Assembly (NCBI GenBank): GCA_963662175.1
Contig: OY759223.1
Coordinates: forward strand, 11,696,249-11,760,248
Source: Aradus depressus
Lineage: Eukaryota; Arthropoda; Insecta; Hemiptera; Aradidae
DNA: 64,000 nt
Reading direction: 5' to 3'
Shown: positions 40,166 through 49,764 of the stretch, in pieces
Position numbering within the stretch: the stretch's first letter is position 1
Layout of the letters: every line of letters starts with the position of its first letter
Translations under genes and position numbers: made by a program
Notes under the pieces: model-generated
Told to the model about the DNA's origin: nothing
Databases searched by the model: none
The model's input: the letters and a program-made list of their open reading frames with translations, nothing else

Positions 40166-40661
40166 ATTAGATCATAACCAGAGTCCGATTTCGGCCAAAA
40201 TTTAATCAAAACTATGTTTGCACATATGACAAATTTCAAGTTCATAACTACAATCGTTTTTGCGATAGAGCGCTCACAACTTTTCTATCACATACACTCT
40301 CAGGCGGACATCATCGCGAAAATGGTCAAAACGTTTTCAGGGGGCCTTGAAAAGTGAAAATCCGTTGAAACTTACAAGTTATGAAATCCACAACCCTGTG
40401 TAACTGATGTGTTGTCGAATGTTGTGAACGAAAGCCGAACTGATGATCTGGGAGTACTTGCTGGGATGTTATGATAGTTATGAGTATTTTTGCAGAAAAA
40501 TTCAAAATGTTCTGAGCAAAGAGGAAGAAGACTGATAGGGCTATATGACGAAGGGCAATGTGATGTTTTGTTTGGTTTTTAAGATCATAATAATATGTGA
40601 ATGTTTACATTATATGAGGGAAAATGTTGTGCGAAGTATGCAGTTATACAGGGTTGTGTAA
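40166..40661. other. Unassigned sequence
   Basis: Possible older repeat (ATTTCAAGTTCATAACTACA, ATCGTTTTTGCGATAGAGCG), but no second copy is recognised in the window. No gene. Confidence 0.35.
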
Positions 40662-41308
40662 AATTTTTTTTTTTTTTTTGTCCTTCATTTATAAAGATAC
40701 AACTGTTGCTAGGGTGCAACAACCAGCATCTATGATAGTATTGATAATATTATGTTGGCCTGAAGGGCATGTGAGAGGAAGGCCACCCAGTGGTAGATCC
40801 TCGGGACGAAAATGTATCTTAATTATTAGGACAAGAACAGAAAAATAAAAAAATAATAATAAATAAATAAAAAGGAATTGAAAGACAATTTCGATGGATG
40901 GGTAAGAGAGATGATGAAAGTAAGGGAAAATAATGTAAAAAAAAAAAAAAAAAATTAAGAACGAATATGATTGAAGGTGGCAGTAAGTCGCGGTTCCATC
41001 TTCTCTTCAACCTTCGTGGGGGGTTTTGTGGTAATTGTTGTGAAGATAAAGTACGTATTTCTGGGTTTGTATGTGTGTGAAGTTTTCTAAAAAACCGTAT
41101 GTAAGTAGCTTGTGTTGTGTCGGGTACTGTGTGTATCATAAGATCGTTATGAAGTGTTCTGTTGTTTATGAATGGGGTGCACTGTGTTATTAATCTGAGG
41201 GTTTTTGACTGAAACGCCTGAATTCGATTGATGGATGTTTTTGCTGAACCGTATATCTGGGATCAGTATGTCCATAATGGTCTCAGTAAGGTAACAGTTC
41301 CGTTTTTG
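40662..41308 (-). mobile_element. LINE-J antisense 3' copy
   Basis: Poly-T at 40664-40679 marks the tail. The 3' UTR follows, then minus-strand coding from RRLKRRWNRDLLPP back through YIRFFRKLHTHTNPEIR to the region of TCCATAATGGTCTCAGTAAG. It is colinear with 35450-36060 and 16461-17052, and slightly longer at the 5' side than the latter. Confidence 0.88.
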
Positions 41309-42565
41309 AATCAATTTAACAAATTTTATTAATATAAATTTTGAGCATATGTAATATTAATAAAAAGCCTGATATCATAACCAAATGATTTATTGTTATT
41401 ATATTAGTAGCTTTATTATATATTAGTATTTTTATTTTATCTTAGTTAGTCTTTTATTTATTTACAACAGTAGCACAATACTAATTATAATATGTGCGAC
41501 TCAATTCAGGCAACTTTTGAAGGTGTATCTTCCATAATAAGTCTCATTGGAAATTTGTTATCATTGCCAAGATGGGAAGTATTTCGTAATGAGGAAAGTA
41601 GAGGTAAAAAACATTTTAATAAGTAGCGCTTTTACTTCCCAAACGACTAACTTGGAATTCTCACACAATACTAGACTACTAGACAAATGATCCAAATTAA
41701 CTTTGAAAACAAAACGACTTATATAAAACATAGTACTCTATCGAATTTTTGATTATCTGAACCACCCCACACAACTTTTATTCGGATAATGGGACGCTCT
41801 AATATATTTTTATGGGTAGCAGTGGCTAAACTGCTGATCTGAAATAGGAAGGTTATAGTTGTGTTTACGTTCCCCAGCCATGTTTGGACACTGTCATTGT
41901 CACGTACGTTATACATCATTTATTTGTTTTACTATATCATTATAGACATACAATAGGAGTAGTATATTTTATTTTGCCGTTCATTTTCATTCTAAATATA
42001 TTATTTAAATAAAAATACATTGAACCTTATATGTTTTATTTTTCCTAGTAACATTTTTATTTTTATAGTATTTTTTTTTCCTTTCTATGCAGAATATTAA
42101 ATTTGAAACATTTATAAACAACATTGTATTAACTCTAAATTAACTTCATATGACTTGTGTAAAACGTAACTCGCACATATGATTTGTCTTTAACGTTATT
42201 AAAGTGTTAAAAAGAAATGTGATTAAAAAAATTACATATATAATTATCAAAATAAGATCTAAATTTTAAGTTTACGTGGTTTTCAAGAAAATTTACTTAT
42301 ACATTATACACAAAGATCAGGTAATATTTTTTGTGAAATTTTTTAAATATTCAAATGAAAAATGTGACCGTAGTGAAATAGTGGGGAGGGGAGTGACTGA
42401 CTGGAGGAGAAACGCAAATTAATGGCTTTATAGAGCTGTATTTTGAGGTCGTGGTTACCGTACGTATTGTCGGAGACAAGATTCTCTATATGGGTTCATT
42501 TTTTGGCATTCAGCCTATGAAATCTCAAATACGAAAGAATATGTTTCTTAGGCAATCCATCTTAG
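41309..42565. other. Unassigned AT-rich sequence
   Basis: 1.25 kb with no convincing gene, RNA or repeat. A 66-codon minus frame at 41719-41919 has no motif. Confidence 0.4.
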
Positions 42566-42748
42566 TTACATGGGTTGTTCATATTTGAAGTGTATATACT
42601 TATTTCTTTGTTTCATGTTCACAAAATTGTCGCCATCTTTAATATCCGATATTGTGTAATTTCCGCTCTCCTGTCTTTCATTTTCCTGTAATATCAGTTC
42701 GGCAAAGTCTGGATCATCAATTCTAAACTCATGACGATTGTGAGACAA
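42566..42748 (-). CDS. Unrecognised 60-codon frame
   Basis: The predicted product starts MSHNRHEFRIDDPDFAELIL and is acidic and hydrophilic. Composition is less skewed than the AT-rich surroundings, and the frame ends just before a GATTGCCTAAG-type sequence. It could be an exon or a transposon fragment. No family is recognised and there is no supporting splice pair. Confidence 0.2.
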   Translation of the reverse strand: MSHNRHEFRIDDPDFAELILQENERQESGNYTISDIKDGDNFVNMKQRNKYIHFKYEQPM

Positions 42749-42786
42749 TGTAAATTGTTGCTAGAAGACGTAAAAACTACGTAACG

Positions 42787-43615
42787 TTTATCTCGATGTG
42801 GGGTCTAACAGACCCTAAGTAGCTGGGAGACTAAGACTGCACAAATGTCTCAATGACTATTAATATATATATATATATATGTTTTAAGGGATGCTTCGGC
42901 AAATCACCCGGCCCGATACCGTCGGGGAAAGAGGTAACATAATAATTAAAAAGGTTTTATTTACTATATATACAGGTTGCAATTGGTGTCTGGGGGCGAC
43001 AGCCCTCTGTCCCTTTCGGGACAGACTGGCGCTCCCAGACCTCCTAGGGTTGCGGCTGCCTAGTGGCGCCGAGAGAGCTTGAGATCGGTTGGATGGCGGC
43101 AGCATCTACATCGCGGTCGCCGGGGGTAGACTTCGGGCCTGGCCCGTCAATCGCCACCGGCGCCATATCAAAAGGCCTTTTTCTGTTCCCGCTAGGAGGT
43201 GACAAACCGGCTGAACGCCGGGTAGTTGGACTCCGTCATCAACTCTGACAGGATCAATCTCAGATACGATCCTGTCACGTGGATCAACTCCACCCTAGAC
43301 CGTTCGGGCTATCCTTCCTCTTGAAGAAGAAGAGTTCGGAGTTGAAGTCGCAGTGACCTGAAAGTACCTGGAGATGTCCAGTGATCAGCCTGTACCCAAG
43401 TGGAGTGCAGGCGGACCCGGACGGCAGGAATATAGACAAATGTCGTTCGGGCATCCGAGGAGCGCGACCATCGCTGTTGCCACCTGTTCATTATTCAGTC
43501 TTAGACAATTAATAAGAAAAAGTAAGAAGAGGAGGTAACCAAAATGTGAAAAACCGCCTAGCAACAGCGTTTTGAAAACCGCTTGGGTTTTTTTAGACCC
43601 CACATGGATAGTTAA
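42787..43615. mobile_element. Possible piggyBac-like TIR unit containing R1-type sequence
   Basis: ATGTGGGGTCTAACAGACCC near the left end (42796) is matched inverted by GGGTTTTTTTAGACCCCACA at the right (43585-43604). A TTAA lies 6 bases outside the right repeat (43612-43615), and a TTTA in the equivalent place on the left. TTAA flanks and inverted GTGGGGTCT ends suit piggyBac-like elements. No transposase is seen; the interior is mostly GC-richer R1-type LINE sequence. Confidence 0.4.
42885..43500 (-). pseudogene. R1-type LINE 3' remnant
   Basis: The minus frame at 43309-43491 carries NRWQQRWSRSSDARTTFVYI then WVQADHWTSP, matching WQERW...DARKTFAYFPD at 31384. Lower coordinates are the GC-rich presumed 3' UTR (CCGTCGGGGAAAGAGG, GGCGCCGAGAGAGCTTGAG). 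Composition contrasts sharply with the AT-rich flanks. The coding part is short and frameshifted. Confidence 0.55.
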
Positions 43616-43679
43616 AGGTTGACATTAAGATAACTATGTGTGCACTAATTGACCTATTTTCCTTGCTTTGCTTATTGCA

Positions 43680-44048
43680 GACATGCTCCAGCTGCACCAT
43701 TGCTGCATCCGATGTGATAGCGGTCCTGTCGTTGACCTGGCTCTCTTCGGCATCCAGTCCTTCCTTCTACTCCGGATGATACTCTTCACAGTTCGTCAGG
43801 CCCTCCGGTTCGCCAATGGACTCAAGTCCCGTTTACAGTCGGACGATCCCCATCATCAGCCGCCCTGGACCTCTCAGATCTTTCGTTTCATATTTGTCAT
43901 TCTAATGCTTCCTATAATATTTCTGGCTTCAATCATATTTTCATTTTGGTGCGTTAAGAAGTCCAACACTTATGAGATCCTTCCGTATATGGACGAACGG
44001 GAAACTACTTGGATGCAATTCATAAACCCAAGAATGACCTCGTGGTAA
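43680..44048 (+). CDS. Candidate terminal exon of a host gene: small membrane protein, unrecognised
   Basis: A TATTTTCCTTGCTTTGCTTA tract and TTGCAG precede it, a good 3' splice site. From ATG at 43683 the frame runs 121 codons to TAA at 44046-44048. Codons in the first half are rich in C/G at third positions, unlike surrounding repeats. The protein starts MLQLHHCCIRCDSG, has a short hydrophobic segment (DLALFGIQSFLLL), a polar loop, a strong membrane segment (IFRFIFVILMLPIIFLASII), and a polar tail ending NPRMTSW. AATAAA at 44159 could be the poly-A signal. The protein may start upstream of the splice site. No family is recognised. Confidence 0.4.
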   Translation, partial: DMLQLHHCCIRCDSGPVVDLALFGIQSFLLLRMILFTVRQALRFANGLKSRLQSDDPHHQPPWTSQIFRFIFVILMLPIIFLASIIFSFWCVKKSNTYEILPYMDERETTWMQFINPRMTSW

Positions 44049-44158
44049 CTGATAAGAAATTCGATTTATCATTTTTCTGTGAGGCAGCAAGGAACGCAAT
44101 ATTAATAGAAAAATGGCCTACTAGAATGATCCTTGCCATAGTATTACTAAAAATGTAG

Positions 44159-44164
44159 AAATAA
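44159..44164 (+). promoter_or_regulatory. Candidate polyadenylation signal
   Basis: AATAAA lies 111 bases after the stop codon of the 43680-44048 frame, at a normal distance for an insect 3' UTR. AATAAA is frequent in AT-rich DNA, so this rests on position only. Confidence 0.3.
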
Positions 44165-44247
44165 ATATTACACTGATATTATCATTGCTATTATTATGTT
44201 ATTAGATAATTCATTAGTATTAATTTATTATATCGTATTCTTACTGT

Positions 44248-44408
44248 CAGGGGGCTCTCTCGTCGCCCTGGTGGGCATGACCTCGACATTTATTTAGGAC
44301 TTGCCTAACCTGGGGTAGGATTTTTTAACCAGTATCTTAAATCGTATAGGATAGCTATATCCGGACTATAGCTTAACATGTCATCCGAAGGACGGCATGC
44401 TTAAAGTT
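44248..44408 (-). repeat. SINE-A fragment, strongly diverged
   Basis: GGGGCTCTCTCGTCGCCCTG, GGGCATGACCTCGAC, TAACCTGGGGTAGGA and CATCCGAAGGACGGCATGCT keep the SINE-A order despite many changes. Confidence 0.65.
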
Positions 44409-44497
44409 TAGAGGACGTTACTTTGCGACTGTCAGTATTCAGGAATATTAACTTTAAAAAGAGTCGTCATTAGAAAAATTAAAGAATGAATCATATG

Positions 44498-45024
44498 CAG
44501 GGGCGTAGCCAGGGGGGGGGGGGGGGGGGCGTGCCTGCAAAAAAACCAAGATAACAATTACATAAACTAAAAAAATTGTTTTTATTAAAAATGGGTTGCT
44601 TGCATGTTACCAATAGGATCTTCAAATGTCCCGTGTGTCTGATTCCTAAATCAGCAATCAGCTGTTACATAAATGTACATGTACAAAACAAGTCATATTA
44701 CATTTATTTAAATATATATGAATTCGATCATTTCATTTCCTCGCTCAAAATCATCATTTATGTTATACTTTATATTCATAGAGCTGATTTTACATACGCA
44801 GTAAAAATGCAAAGCGCAGCAGCAGAAAATGTACGCTATTGGATGTGAGTAATTTAATTCTAAAAGCACAGAAACCACAGCGTGCATTTGCTGCTCCTGC
44901 GCTTAGCATTTTTGCTGCTCATGTAAAGTCAACTTAAGTATTACAGTCAGTGGTTACCTCAGGGGGAGCTTCTAGAGGTCCGAGTCTCCCAAATTAATAA
45001 CAAAAAATCCTGGCTACGCCCTTG
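44498..45024. mobile_element. Non-autonomous hAT transposon (527 bp), 8-bp TSD
   Basis: It is flanked by ATCATATG (44490-44497 and 45025-45032). Ends are CAGGGGCGTAGCCAGG and CCTGGCTACGCCCTTG, with a poly-G run after the left end. It is the best-preserved member of the family that includes 22712-23308. The 90-codon frame inside is unrelated to transposase. Confidence 0.93.
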
Positions 45025-45098
45025 ATCATATGTGATAGTAAGATGTGGGACAAGATTTCTCGTAGAAATAAAAGACGTCTTCCCACTGTTCTATTTTG

Positions 45099-45142
45099 AC
45101 CAGAACCGGATTTCAACGCAACATCGTGTCATCGTCAGTGGT
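45099..45142 (-). ncRNA. Hammerhead-like motif (PLE-g, left arm)
   Basis: Minus strand: stem I ACCA with TGGT; intact core CTGACGA (U7 is C, allowed); extra T; stem II GACACGATGTTGCGTT, partly paired; GAA; stem III ATCCGGTT, an imperfect palindrome; C or T before TGGT. The core is intact, but stem III has lost one pair relative to the right arm. Confidence 0.45.
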
Positions 45143-45222
45143 TCATCCCATGCACACACCACAGCGGTTAAAGGACATCTGTTCATTTGTCCTTTATTCG
45201 CTGTGCTGTATTAGTGGGATGA

Positions 45223-45264
45223 ACCACGGATGATGACGCTGTTGCGTTGAAAACCGGTTTTGGT
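45223..45264 (+). ncRNA. Hammerhead-like motif (PLE-g, right arm), core mutated
   Basis: Stem I ACCA with TGGT (45261-45264). The core reads CGGATGA, with the invariant U4 changed to G. Stem II GACGC-TGTT-GCGTT has 5 pairs with one G-U. GAA is 45249-45251, the palindromic stem III is AACCGGTT (45252-45259), and T45260 is at the cleavage position. Stems are perfect but the core is damaged, the opposite of the left arm. Confidence 0.45.
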
Positions 45265-45305
45265 CAAAATGAAACTATGGGGAGACAACATCTTTTATTT
45301 CTATG

Positions 45306-45713
45306 GTAAAGAATGGACAGTCTTATTATCTATCTCATGAAGATTATCGAGACCATACTTTCCGTCTCGCAGAAAGAGAATTCTTCTCATTCTGCGTGGG
45401 GAGAAAAACTGGAGTAAGATTCCAGTAAGAGTAAAGTTTTATTAATTATTGAATATTTCTCTGCCCTGGACTCCTCATCTAAAATTTAACCTCAGTTATT
45501 TTGACTCATGCCAGGATCGTGAAAAAGACATTTCCAGGAGAGTTATAAAAAAATGTATCTTAATTTTAATTAAATAAAAAATTGTATCTAATGTATTTAT
45601 TAATATTATTATTTAAATACTGATATTTTCAATTATTTATTTATTGATTGATTGATGATCAGAAGGATGGCGTGCTCAAGATTTTTCACCTCTTAGATAA
45701 AAAAAAAGTCTTG
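45306..45713. other. AT-rich with SINE-A and PLE-a traces
   Basis: GACTCATGCCAGGATCGTGA near 45501 resembles a SINE-A tail; AAAAAGACATTTCCAGGAGA at 45524 matches the PLE-a string at 59373. GGATGGCGTGCTCAAG at 45664 is a SINE-A piece. No gene. Confidence 0.4.
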
Positions 45714-46000
45714 GTGAATGTACTTCCCCAAATCGAATTAATAAATTAAACTTTTTGCTCCCTCTCCAAAACCAGTCGACCGTTTGCGCTAATATTCAAC
45801 AGTTGACTTACATAGGGTCTCCTCATTCTAAATTTCGTGTCGATAAATTCTTTACATCGGCAGTCATAGTCATTCTAGCATTCTTAGAGGAATGTTTTGA
45901 TACAATCGTAATTTTTTCACCCTTTATGTTTTTTGGGTCGCTGAACACGAATATGAAGTTTGATGACAGAAATTTTGCCCGGAACATGTTTTTTTTGTAA
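45714..46000 (+). repeat. Family X copy
   Basis: GGTGAATGTACTTCCCCAAA, AACTTTTTGCTCCCTCTCC, CCAGTCGACCGTTTGCGC, AATTTCGTGTCGATAAATTC and TCGGCAGTCATAGT follow the family order. After about 45900 it is unassigned. Confidence 0.65.
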
Positions 46001-46387
46001 TTTTAGTCAAAATGTTGGCACTTTTTCCAGTTTTTTGCCCATATCTCAAAAAGTATGCGTTTTTTCGCAAAAGTCACTATGTACTAAATTAAAGTAGATT
46101 AAATTTTCTACATTTGTTACTCCTAAAATTTTTTTGTACGACTAACCGTTTGGCCGCTAGAGCGCGCCAAAATATGGTCCAAACTGCCGGATAGTGGGAA
46201 AAACCACGATTTCCGTGGCCATTTAGTTGGCCACCAGTGATGTTGAAATCACTAAAAAATTCATGAAATACACAATTAGATGTGTATAATGCACTGTAGA
46301 TATAAATATATATACATAGTGGAATGGTGCAAAATGAATGAAAAGCAGTTGGAAACATGAAAAATTGTATAATTATAAAGTTAAAAA
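46001..46387. other. Unassigned sequence
   Basis: No gene is supported; a 121-codon minus frame across 46089-46454 enters SINE-A sequence and shows no domain. Confidence 0.4.
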
Positions 46388-46460
46388 GACTAAGAGCCTC
46401 GGCCGGGTTTCTAACCCGCGATCTTGAGCGTAGTAAATAAGACACCTCTACCATTAAGTA
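46388..46460 (-). repeat. SINE-A head fragment
   Basis: CTAAGAGCCTCGGCCGGGTT, CTAACCCGCGATCTTGAG and a broken A-box region. Confidence 0.65.
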
Positions 46461-46852
46461 GACAACTTACAACGTGTATTGATCTTAAACGGCTACAGGT
46501 CCTTTTACGAAAGGTTAACTCAGAAAGTTGCAGTTAACCTTTTTAAGACTGTTTTAATGAACATTTAAATTGTACTGTTATAAGCTGCCTATTTTTCATT
46601 GTTTGTTAAATTCTGTGGAGAACCCGTAAACATTCTGACTTTAGACATTACTTCATGTTTATTGCTTCTCAAGTACAGTTTAATAGGCAGGGATTTCACG
46701 GTTGAAGAGTTTGTTGCGAATCACGAACTGTAAGTAGCAATTGAAGTCGTCAATACAAATAGGGCTTAAGTAGATTTTGTAAATTTTGAGTAGGTCAAAG
46801 CCCATTAAATTTGACACAAAAAAAACTTAACTTAATTTAACGAAATATTATA
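46461..46852. other. Unassigned AT-rich sequence
   Basis: No gene or recognised repeat. Confidence 0.4.
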
Positions 46853-46956
46853 GGTTAGGTTGTATAACTACGAGGTCATATCGCCTACTACCAGAGCGCT
46901 TTTTCGTCACTCTGGTGGACACGAGCCCGACTCTACTGCGGGAGTCCTAAATTTTT
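46853..46956 (-). repeat. SINE-A tail fragment with TTAGG-type end
   Basis: GGTTAGGTTGTATAACTACG is followed by CATATCGCCTACTACCAGAG, TTTTTCGTCACTCTGGTGG and GGGAGTCCTAAATTTTT. The start is the complement of the CCTAA tail type. Confidence 0.8.
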
Positions 46957-46987
46957 ATATTATTATATTTTACACTATTTATACAAT

Positions 46988-47339
46988 CGAGCGCCTTTAG
47001 AGTGCTATGCGTGTTTCTTCTAAGCTAATAACTGAGCTAATGTTTGTGGGTTCAAAACCCAGCAGAGGCTCTCAGTTTCTTTTATTTGGGAGATAAAATA
47101 AACTTAAGCACGCCTTCCTTCGGATGGGACGTTAAGCGAAGGTCCCGGTTAAAGACCCCTACCCTAGGTGAATATACATTTAGGGTACCTAGGCAAAATT
47201 TATGATTCCCATAGTAGAGTCGGGCTAATGTCCACCAGAGTGACGAAAGAGCTCTCTGGTAGTAGGCGATATGACCCTAAAGCCCGGGCATACTGACAAC
47301 ATTGTACTTAAAGCCCTGGGATGTCATAATAACTAACTA
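46988..47339 (+). mobile_element. SINE-A copy, diverged, full span
   Basis: Head GAGCGCCTTTAGAGTG is decayed. The B box is GGGTTCAAAACCC. Then CTTCCTTCGGATGGGACGTT, AAAGACCCCTACCCTAGGTG, CCACCAGAGTGACGAAAGAG, AAAGCCCGGGCATA, and an ATGTCATAATAACTAACTAC end, the second tail type. An internal deletion removes GAGCCTGTACGATG. Confidence 0.85.
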
Positions 47340-47551
47340 CAATTTTTATTTATTTTATCTTTTATTATTTTTGTTATTACTAATCACATAAGTCGACCTT
47401 AAACTATATATACTTATATATCTAATTCGTATCGTTTCTTGATATATACATTTTTATGACATATCCTATTACCATGCTATGAGCGTTTTCTTTTTCTGCG
47501 AGAAGGAAAATATGGTCTCGATAATCTTCATGAGATAATTAGACTATTCAT
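47340..47551. other. AT-rich sequence with PLE-a-like 3' end
   Basis: TTATTACTAATCACATAAGT and TATCCTATTACCATGCTATG match the 3' part of the PLE-a unit at 59500-59620. Confidence 0.45.
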
Positions 47552-47753
47552 TCCTAAATTTTTATTCACCTTGGGCAGGGGTCTTTAACGAGTACCTGAC
47601 ATCGTACAGGCTCGGGACCATCGCTTAACGTCCCATCCGAAGGACGCCGTGCTTAAGTTTACTTTTCCTCCCAGAAAACTAAGGTCCTCGGTCAGGTTAC
47701 CCATGATCTTGAGCTCAGAAGACAAGCATACCACTGAGCTACCGGCGCCCTCT
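47552..47753 (-). mobile_element. SINE-A head and middle
   Basis: CCTAAATTTTTATTCACCTT, CAGGCTCGGGACCATCGCTT, GACGCCGTGCTTAAG, and a head with CACTGAGCTACCGGCGCCCT that preserves a good A box. The B box is damaged (GGTTACCCATG). The tail half is missing. Confidence 0.85.
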
Positions 47754-48204
47754 AAAAGTATTAAATATAAATAAAGTAAAATATCCCAACAATTAGTTAC
47801 ATTTGGTGAAAATATTTAAGTGTTTTTTGTCCTTTACACCACAAAACGTATTCTGACTTAAGCCCTTTTGCCCTAACACCATAGATATTTATTTGTTTCT
47901 TAAACTTCTCTGGTATGTTAATATGTTGACTTTTTCTGTCATTTTTTCTTCAGAGGTGTCTTCTTTTTTCTTGTTTTGACAATAATTCTTCTTCTGTTTA
48001 CTATGTGCCAAACCATCGTTCATAATGGCCAGAAGAAGGGACGTGGAAATGTCAAAAAAATAAGACAACTCTGGAAAAATCAACAAGAATATAAATGTCA
48101 AGAGAGGGGGAAATCACCCAGTGATGACACTCCCTAGTCACTGAGTTGCACTCATATATGACTAATCACTGTCACTGCCTGATCTAAGAAGGTCTCTAGG
48201 GCAT
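47754..48204. other. Unassigned sequence
   Basis: 48115-48210 resembles 9980-10080 (ACCCAGTGATGAC, CCCTAGTCACTGAGTT, CTAATCACTGTCACTGC, GGTCTCTAG), so a further short dispersed repeat exists. No gene. Confidence 0.4.
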
Positions 48205-48284
48205 TGGCCCTTAAGGCGTCAGAGTGGCAGAAGGGAGGGCTCGAGACCATCACAACGACGTGCTTAGGGTTTTTTTTAACTTCC

Positions 48285-48315
<31 letters not shown>

Positions 48316-48380
48316 ACCTAGAGTCTCGGCCGGATTTCGAACTGCGATCCTGCCACATCTATCAGCTAATGGCGCCCTCT
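48205..48380 (-). repeat. SINE-A-like fragment with poly-C insertion
   Basis: GGGCTCGAGACCATCACAAC, GACGTGCTTAGGGTTTTTT, then a 22-base C run and A run, followed by AGTCTCGGCCGGATTTCGAA and AGCTAATGGCGCCCTCT. The order is that of SINE-A, but the C run replaces the CTCCCAGATAAAATAAA part. Confidence 0.65.
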
Positions 48381-48940
48381 GTGATAAATATATTATATAC
48401 ATATATTTTTTTAAGCTATTAAGAAGATTTTTTGCGCGATCCCCCACCCGCGTTGTCCACATACATTGTTCCTCCTGGAGAGGTGGGATTCAGAACATGT
48501 CTACAGACGAGCAAGACCCTTAACGTCTATTCCTGGAAGTCTCTCGTTGAAGGGTCCATACATTAGCATAGTGACTGGGAACATGCGATCCCGAGGTACA
48601 GAATCCTGTTTTCGCATTGTTCTTTTCTTTTCGCACTGTTCAGACAACCGCCCTGCCCACAAGATCCTCGTTTTTGCCTTTTTGCCTATCCTTCGACTAT
48701 GCTAATTTCAATTACTCATCTGCACCTTTTAGATAGAGACAAGCAAAGTTTCTAGTCTCACACTGTATCTGAAAAATATGTGATATGGCCAATACAGGAC
48801 TTTCTTATACCAATCACATTTTTACAGATTACTCTCCCCTCTCCTCTCCCCTATCAAATTCATTTCATATTGGCATTATCAGTTCCATTCCATTTATTAC
48901 TTACACAATCCAACATAAGAAAAAGCTTGTTATTCTGAAT
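48381..48940. other. Unassigned sequence
   Basis: Two overlapping plus frames at 48224-48705 have no recognised domain. The TSD of the next element occupies 48933-48940. Confidence 0.4.
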
Positions 48941-49756
48941 CAGTGGCGCCGGAACAAAAAATGTTTTTGGGGGGGCAACAAATTTTCCACAGTGGCATGA
49001 TATATATAAAGTTATATAATACATATACGATTATGTATCAGATATTTCATAAAGTATCAACGGAATTAATGCTCAATTATTATTTGAAAAAATACCGCGA
49101 TTGCGTTCGAATATCAAGGATATTTTACTGAGAATATATTTCGTCGATTCTTTCAAATTGTAAAGGTTCAAAAAAATCCATAAGCGAGTAGTAGCAACCA
49201 TCGTCAATTTCTTCTGGTTCACGAACTCTCTTAGAGGAAGTCGCTCCGAAAAAATCAAGCAATGTTTTTTGAGCCATTATAAACTATTTTTCAACTCATT
49301 GCACACAGAACAGAGTAAACACGAGTATTAACTCTATTGACAGCTGTAGAATTTTTAGGTTATGAGCTGCAGTTTCGTGAGTTCCCTTTTTGTGCACGTG
49401 TCTGATGAACCGTAGTCCGTCGCGACACCTAACTTTTTTTACTGAATCATATCGCCCGCGAAATTCAAGTATTACGATTATATATATATATATATATATG
49501 TATGTATATATGAGATAGAAATTTGAAAGCAGTGAAAAGTTTAAATTCTTCCATAATACTGAATGATTTTCATTCAATGATTTAGAACATAAAATAATAC
49601 TAAAATGATAATATGTAGTCCCATGACGATCCATTGTCGAAATAAATCTGGTGACATAAGTATCATTCAGATTTTTGGGGGGGCAAAAAGCATCGGTTGC
49701 CCCCCCCCAACCAAAATTGTGGGGGGGCAGCTGACCCCCCTGTTCCGGCGCCACTG
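48941..49756. mobile_element. hAT element (816 bp), 8-bp TSD, encoding a short N-terminal-like peptide
   Basis: It is flanked by TTCTGAAT (48933-48940 and 49757-49764). Ends CAGTGGCGCCGGAAC and GTTCCGGCGCCACTG are a perfect 15-bp TIR; runs of G and C (GGGGGGGCA / TGCCCCCCC) lie just inside. No complete transposase is encoded, but a small intact frame lies on the minus strand. It is probably an internal-deletion derivative of an autonomous hAT. Confidence 0.93.
49125..49277 (-). CDS. 50-residue protein inside hAT element, PIP-box-like start
   Basis: ATG at 49277-49275, stop TAA at 49127-49125. The protein begins MAQKTLLDFFGATSSKRV and continues with acidic REPEEIDD and LMDFFEPL. QKTLLDFF fits the PCNA-interacting pattern Q-x-x-[LIM]-x-x-F-F exactly. 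hAT and other eukaryotic transposases often start with a short disordered segment with such a motif before a zinc finger, so this is probably the truncated N-terminus of the parental transposase. Too short for certainty. Confidence 0.45.
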   Translation of the reverse strand: MAQKTLLDFFGATSSKRVREPEEIDDGCYYSLMDFFEPLQFERIDEIYSQ

Positions 49757-49764
49757 TTCTGAAT

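Larger units (their letters stand above)
45083..45305. mobile_element. PLE-g foldback unit
   Basis: Left arm (about 45083-45150) and right arm (about 45213-45305) are inverted copies with GGTTCATCCCA / TGGGATGAACC, and outer sequences GAAATAAAAGACGTCTTCCC versus ACAACATCTTTTATTTC. The inner parts include AGCGGTTAAAGGACA and TGTCCTTTATTCGCTGTG. Both arms carry hammerhead-like motifs. Confidence 0.65.
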
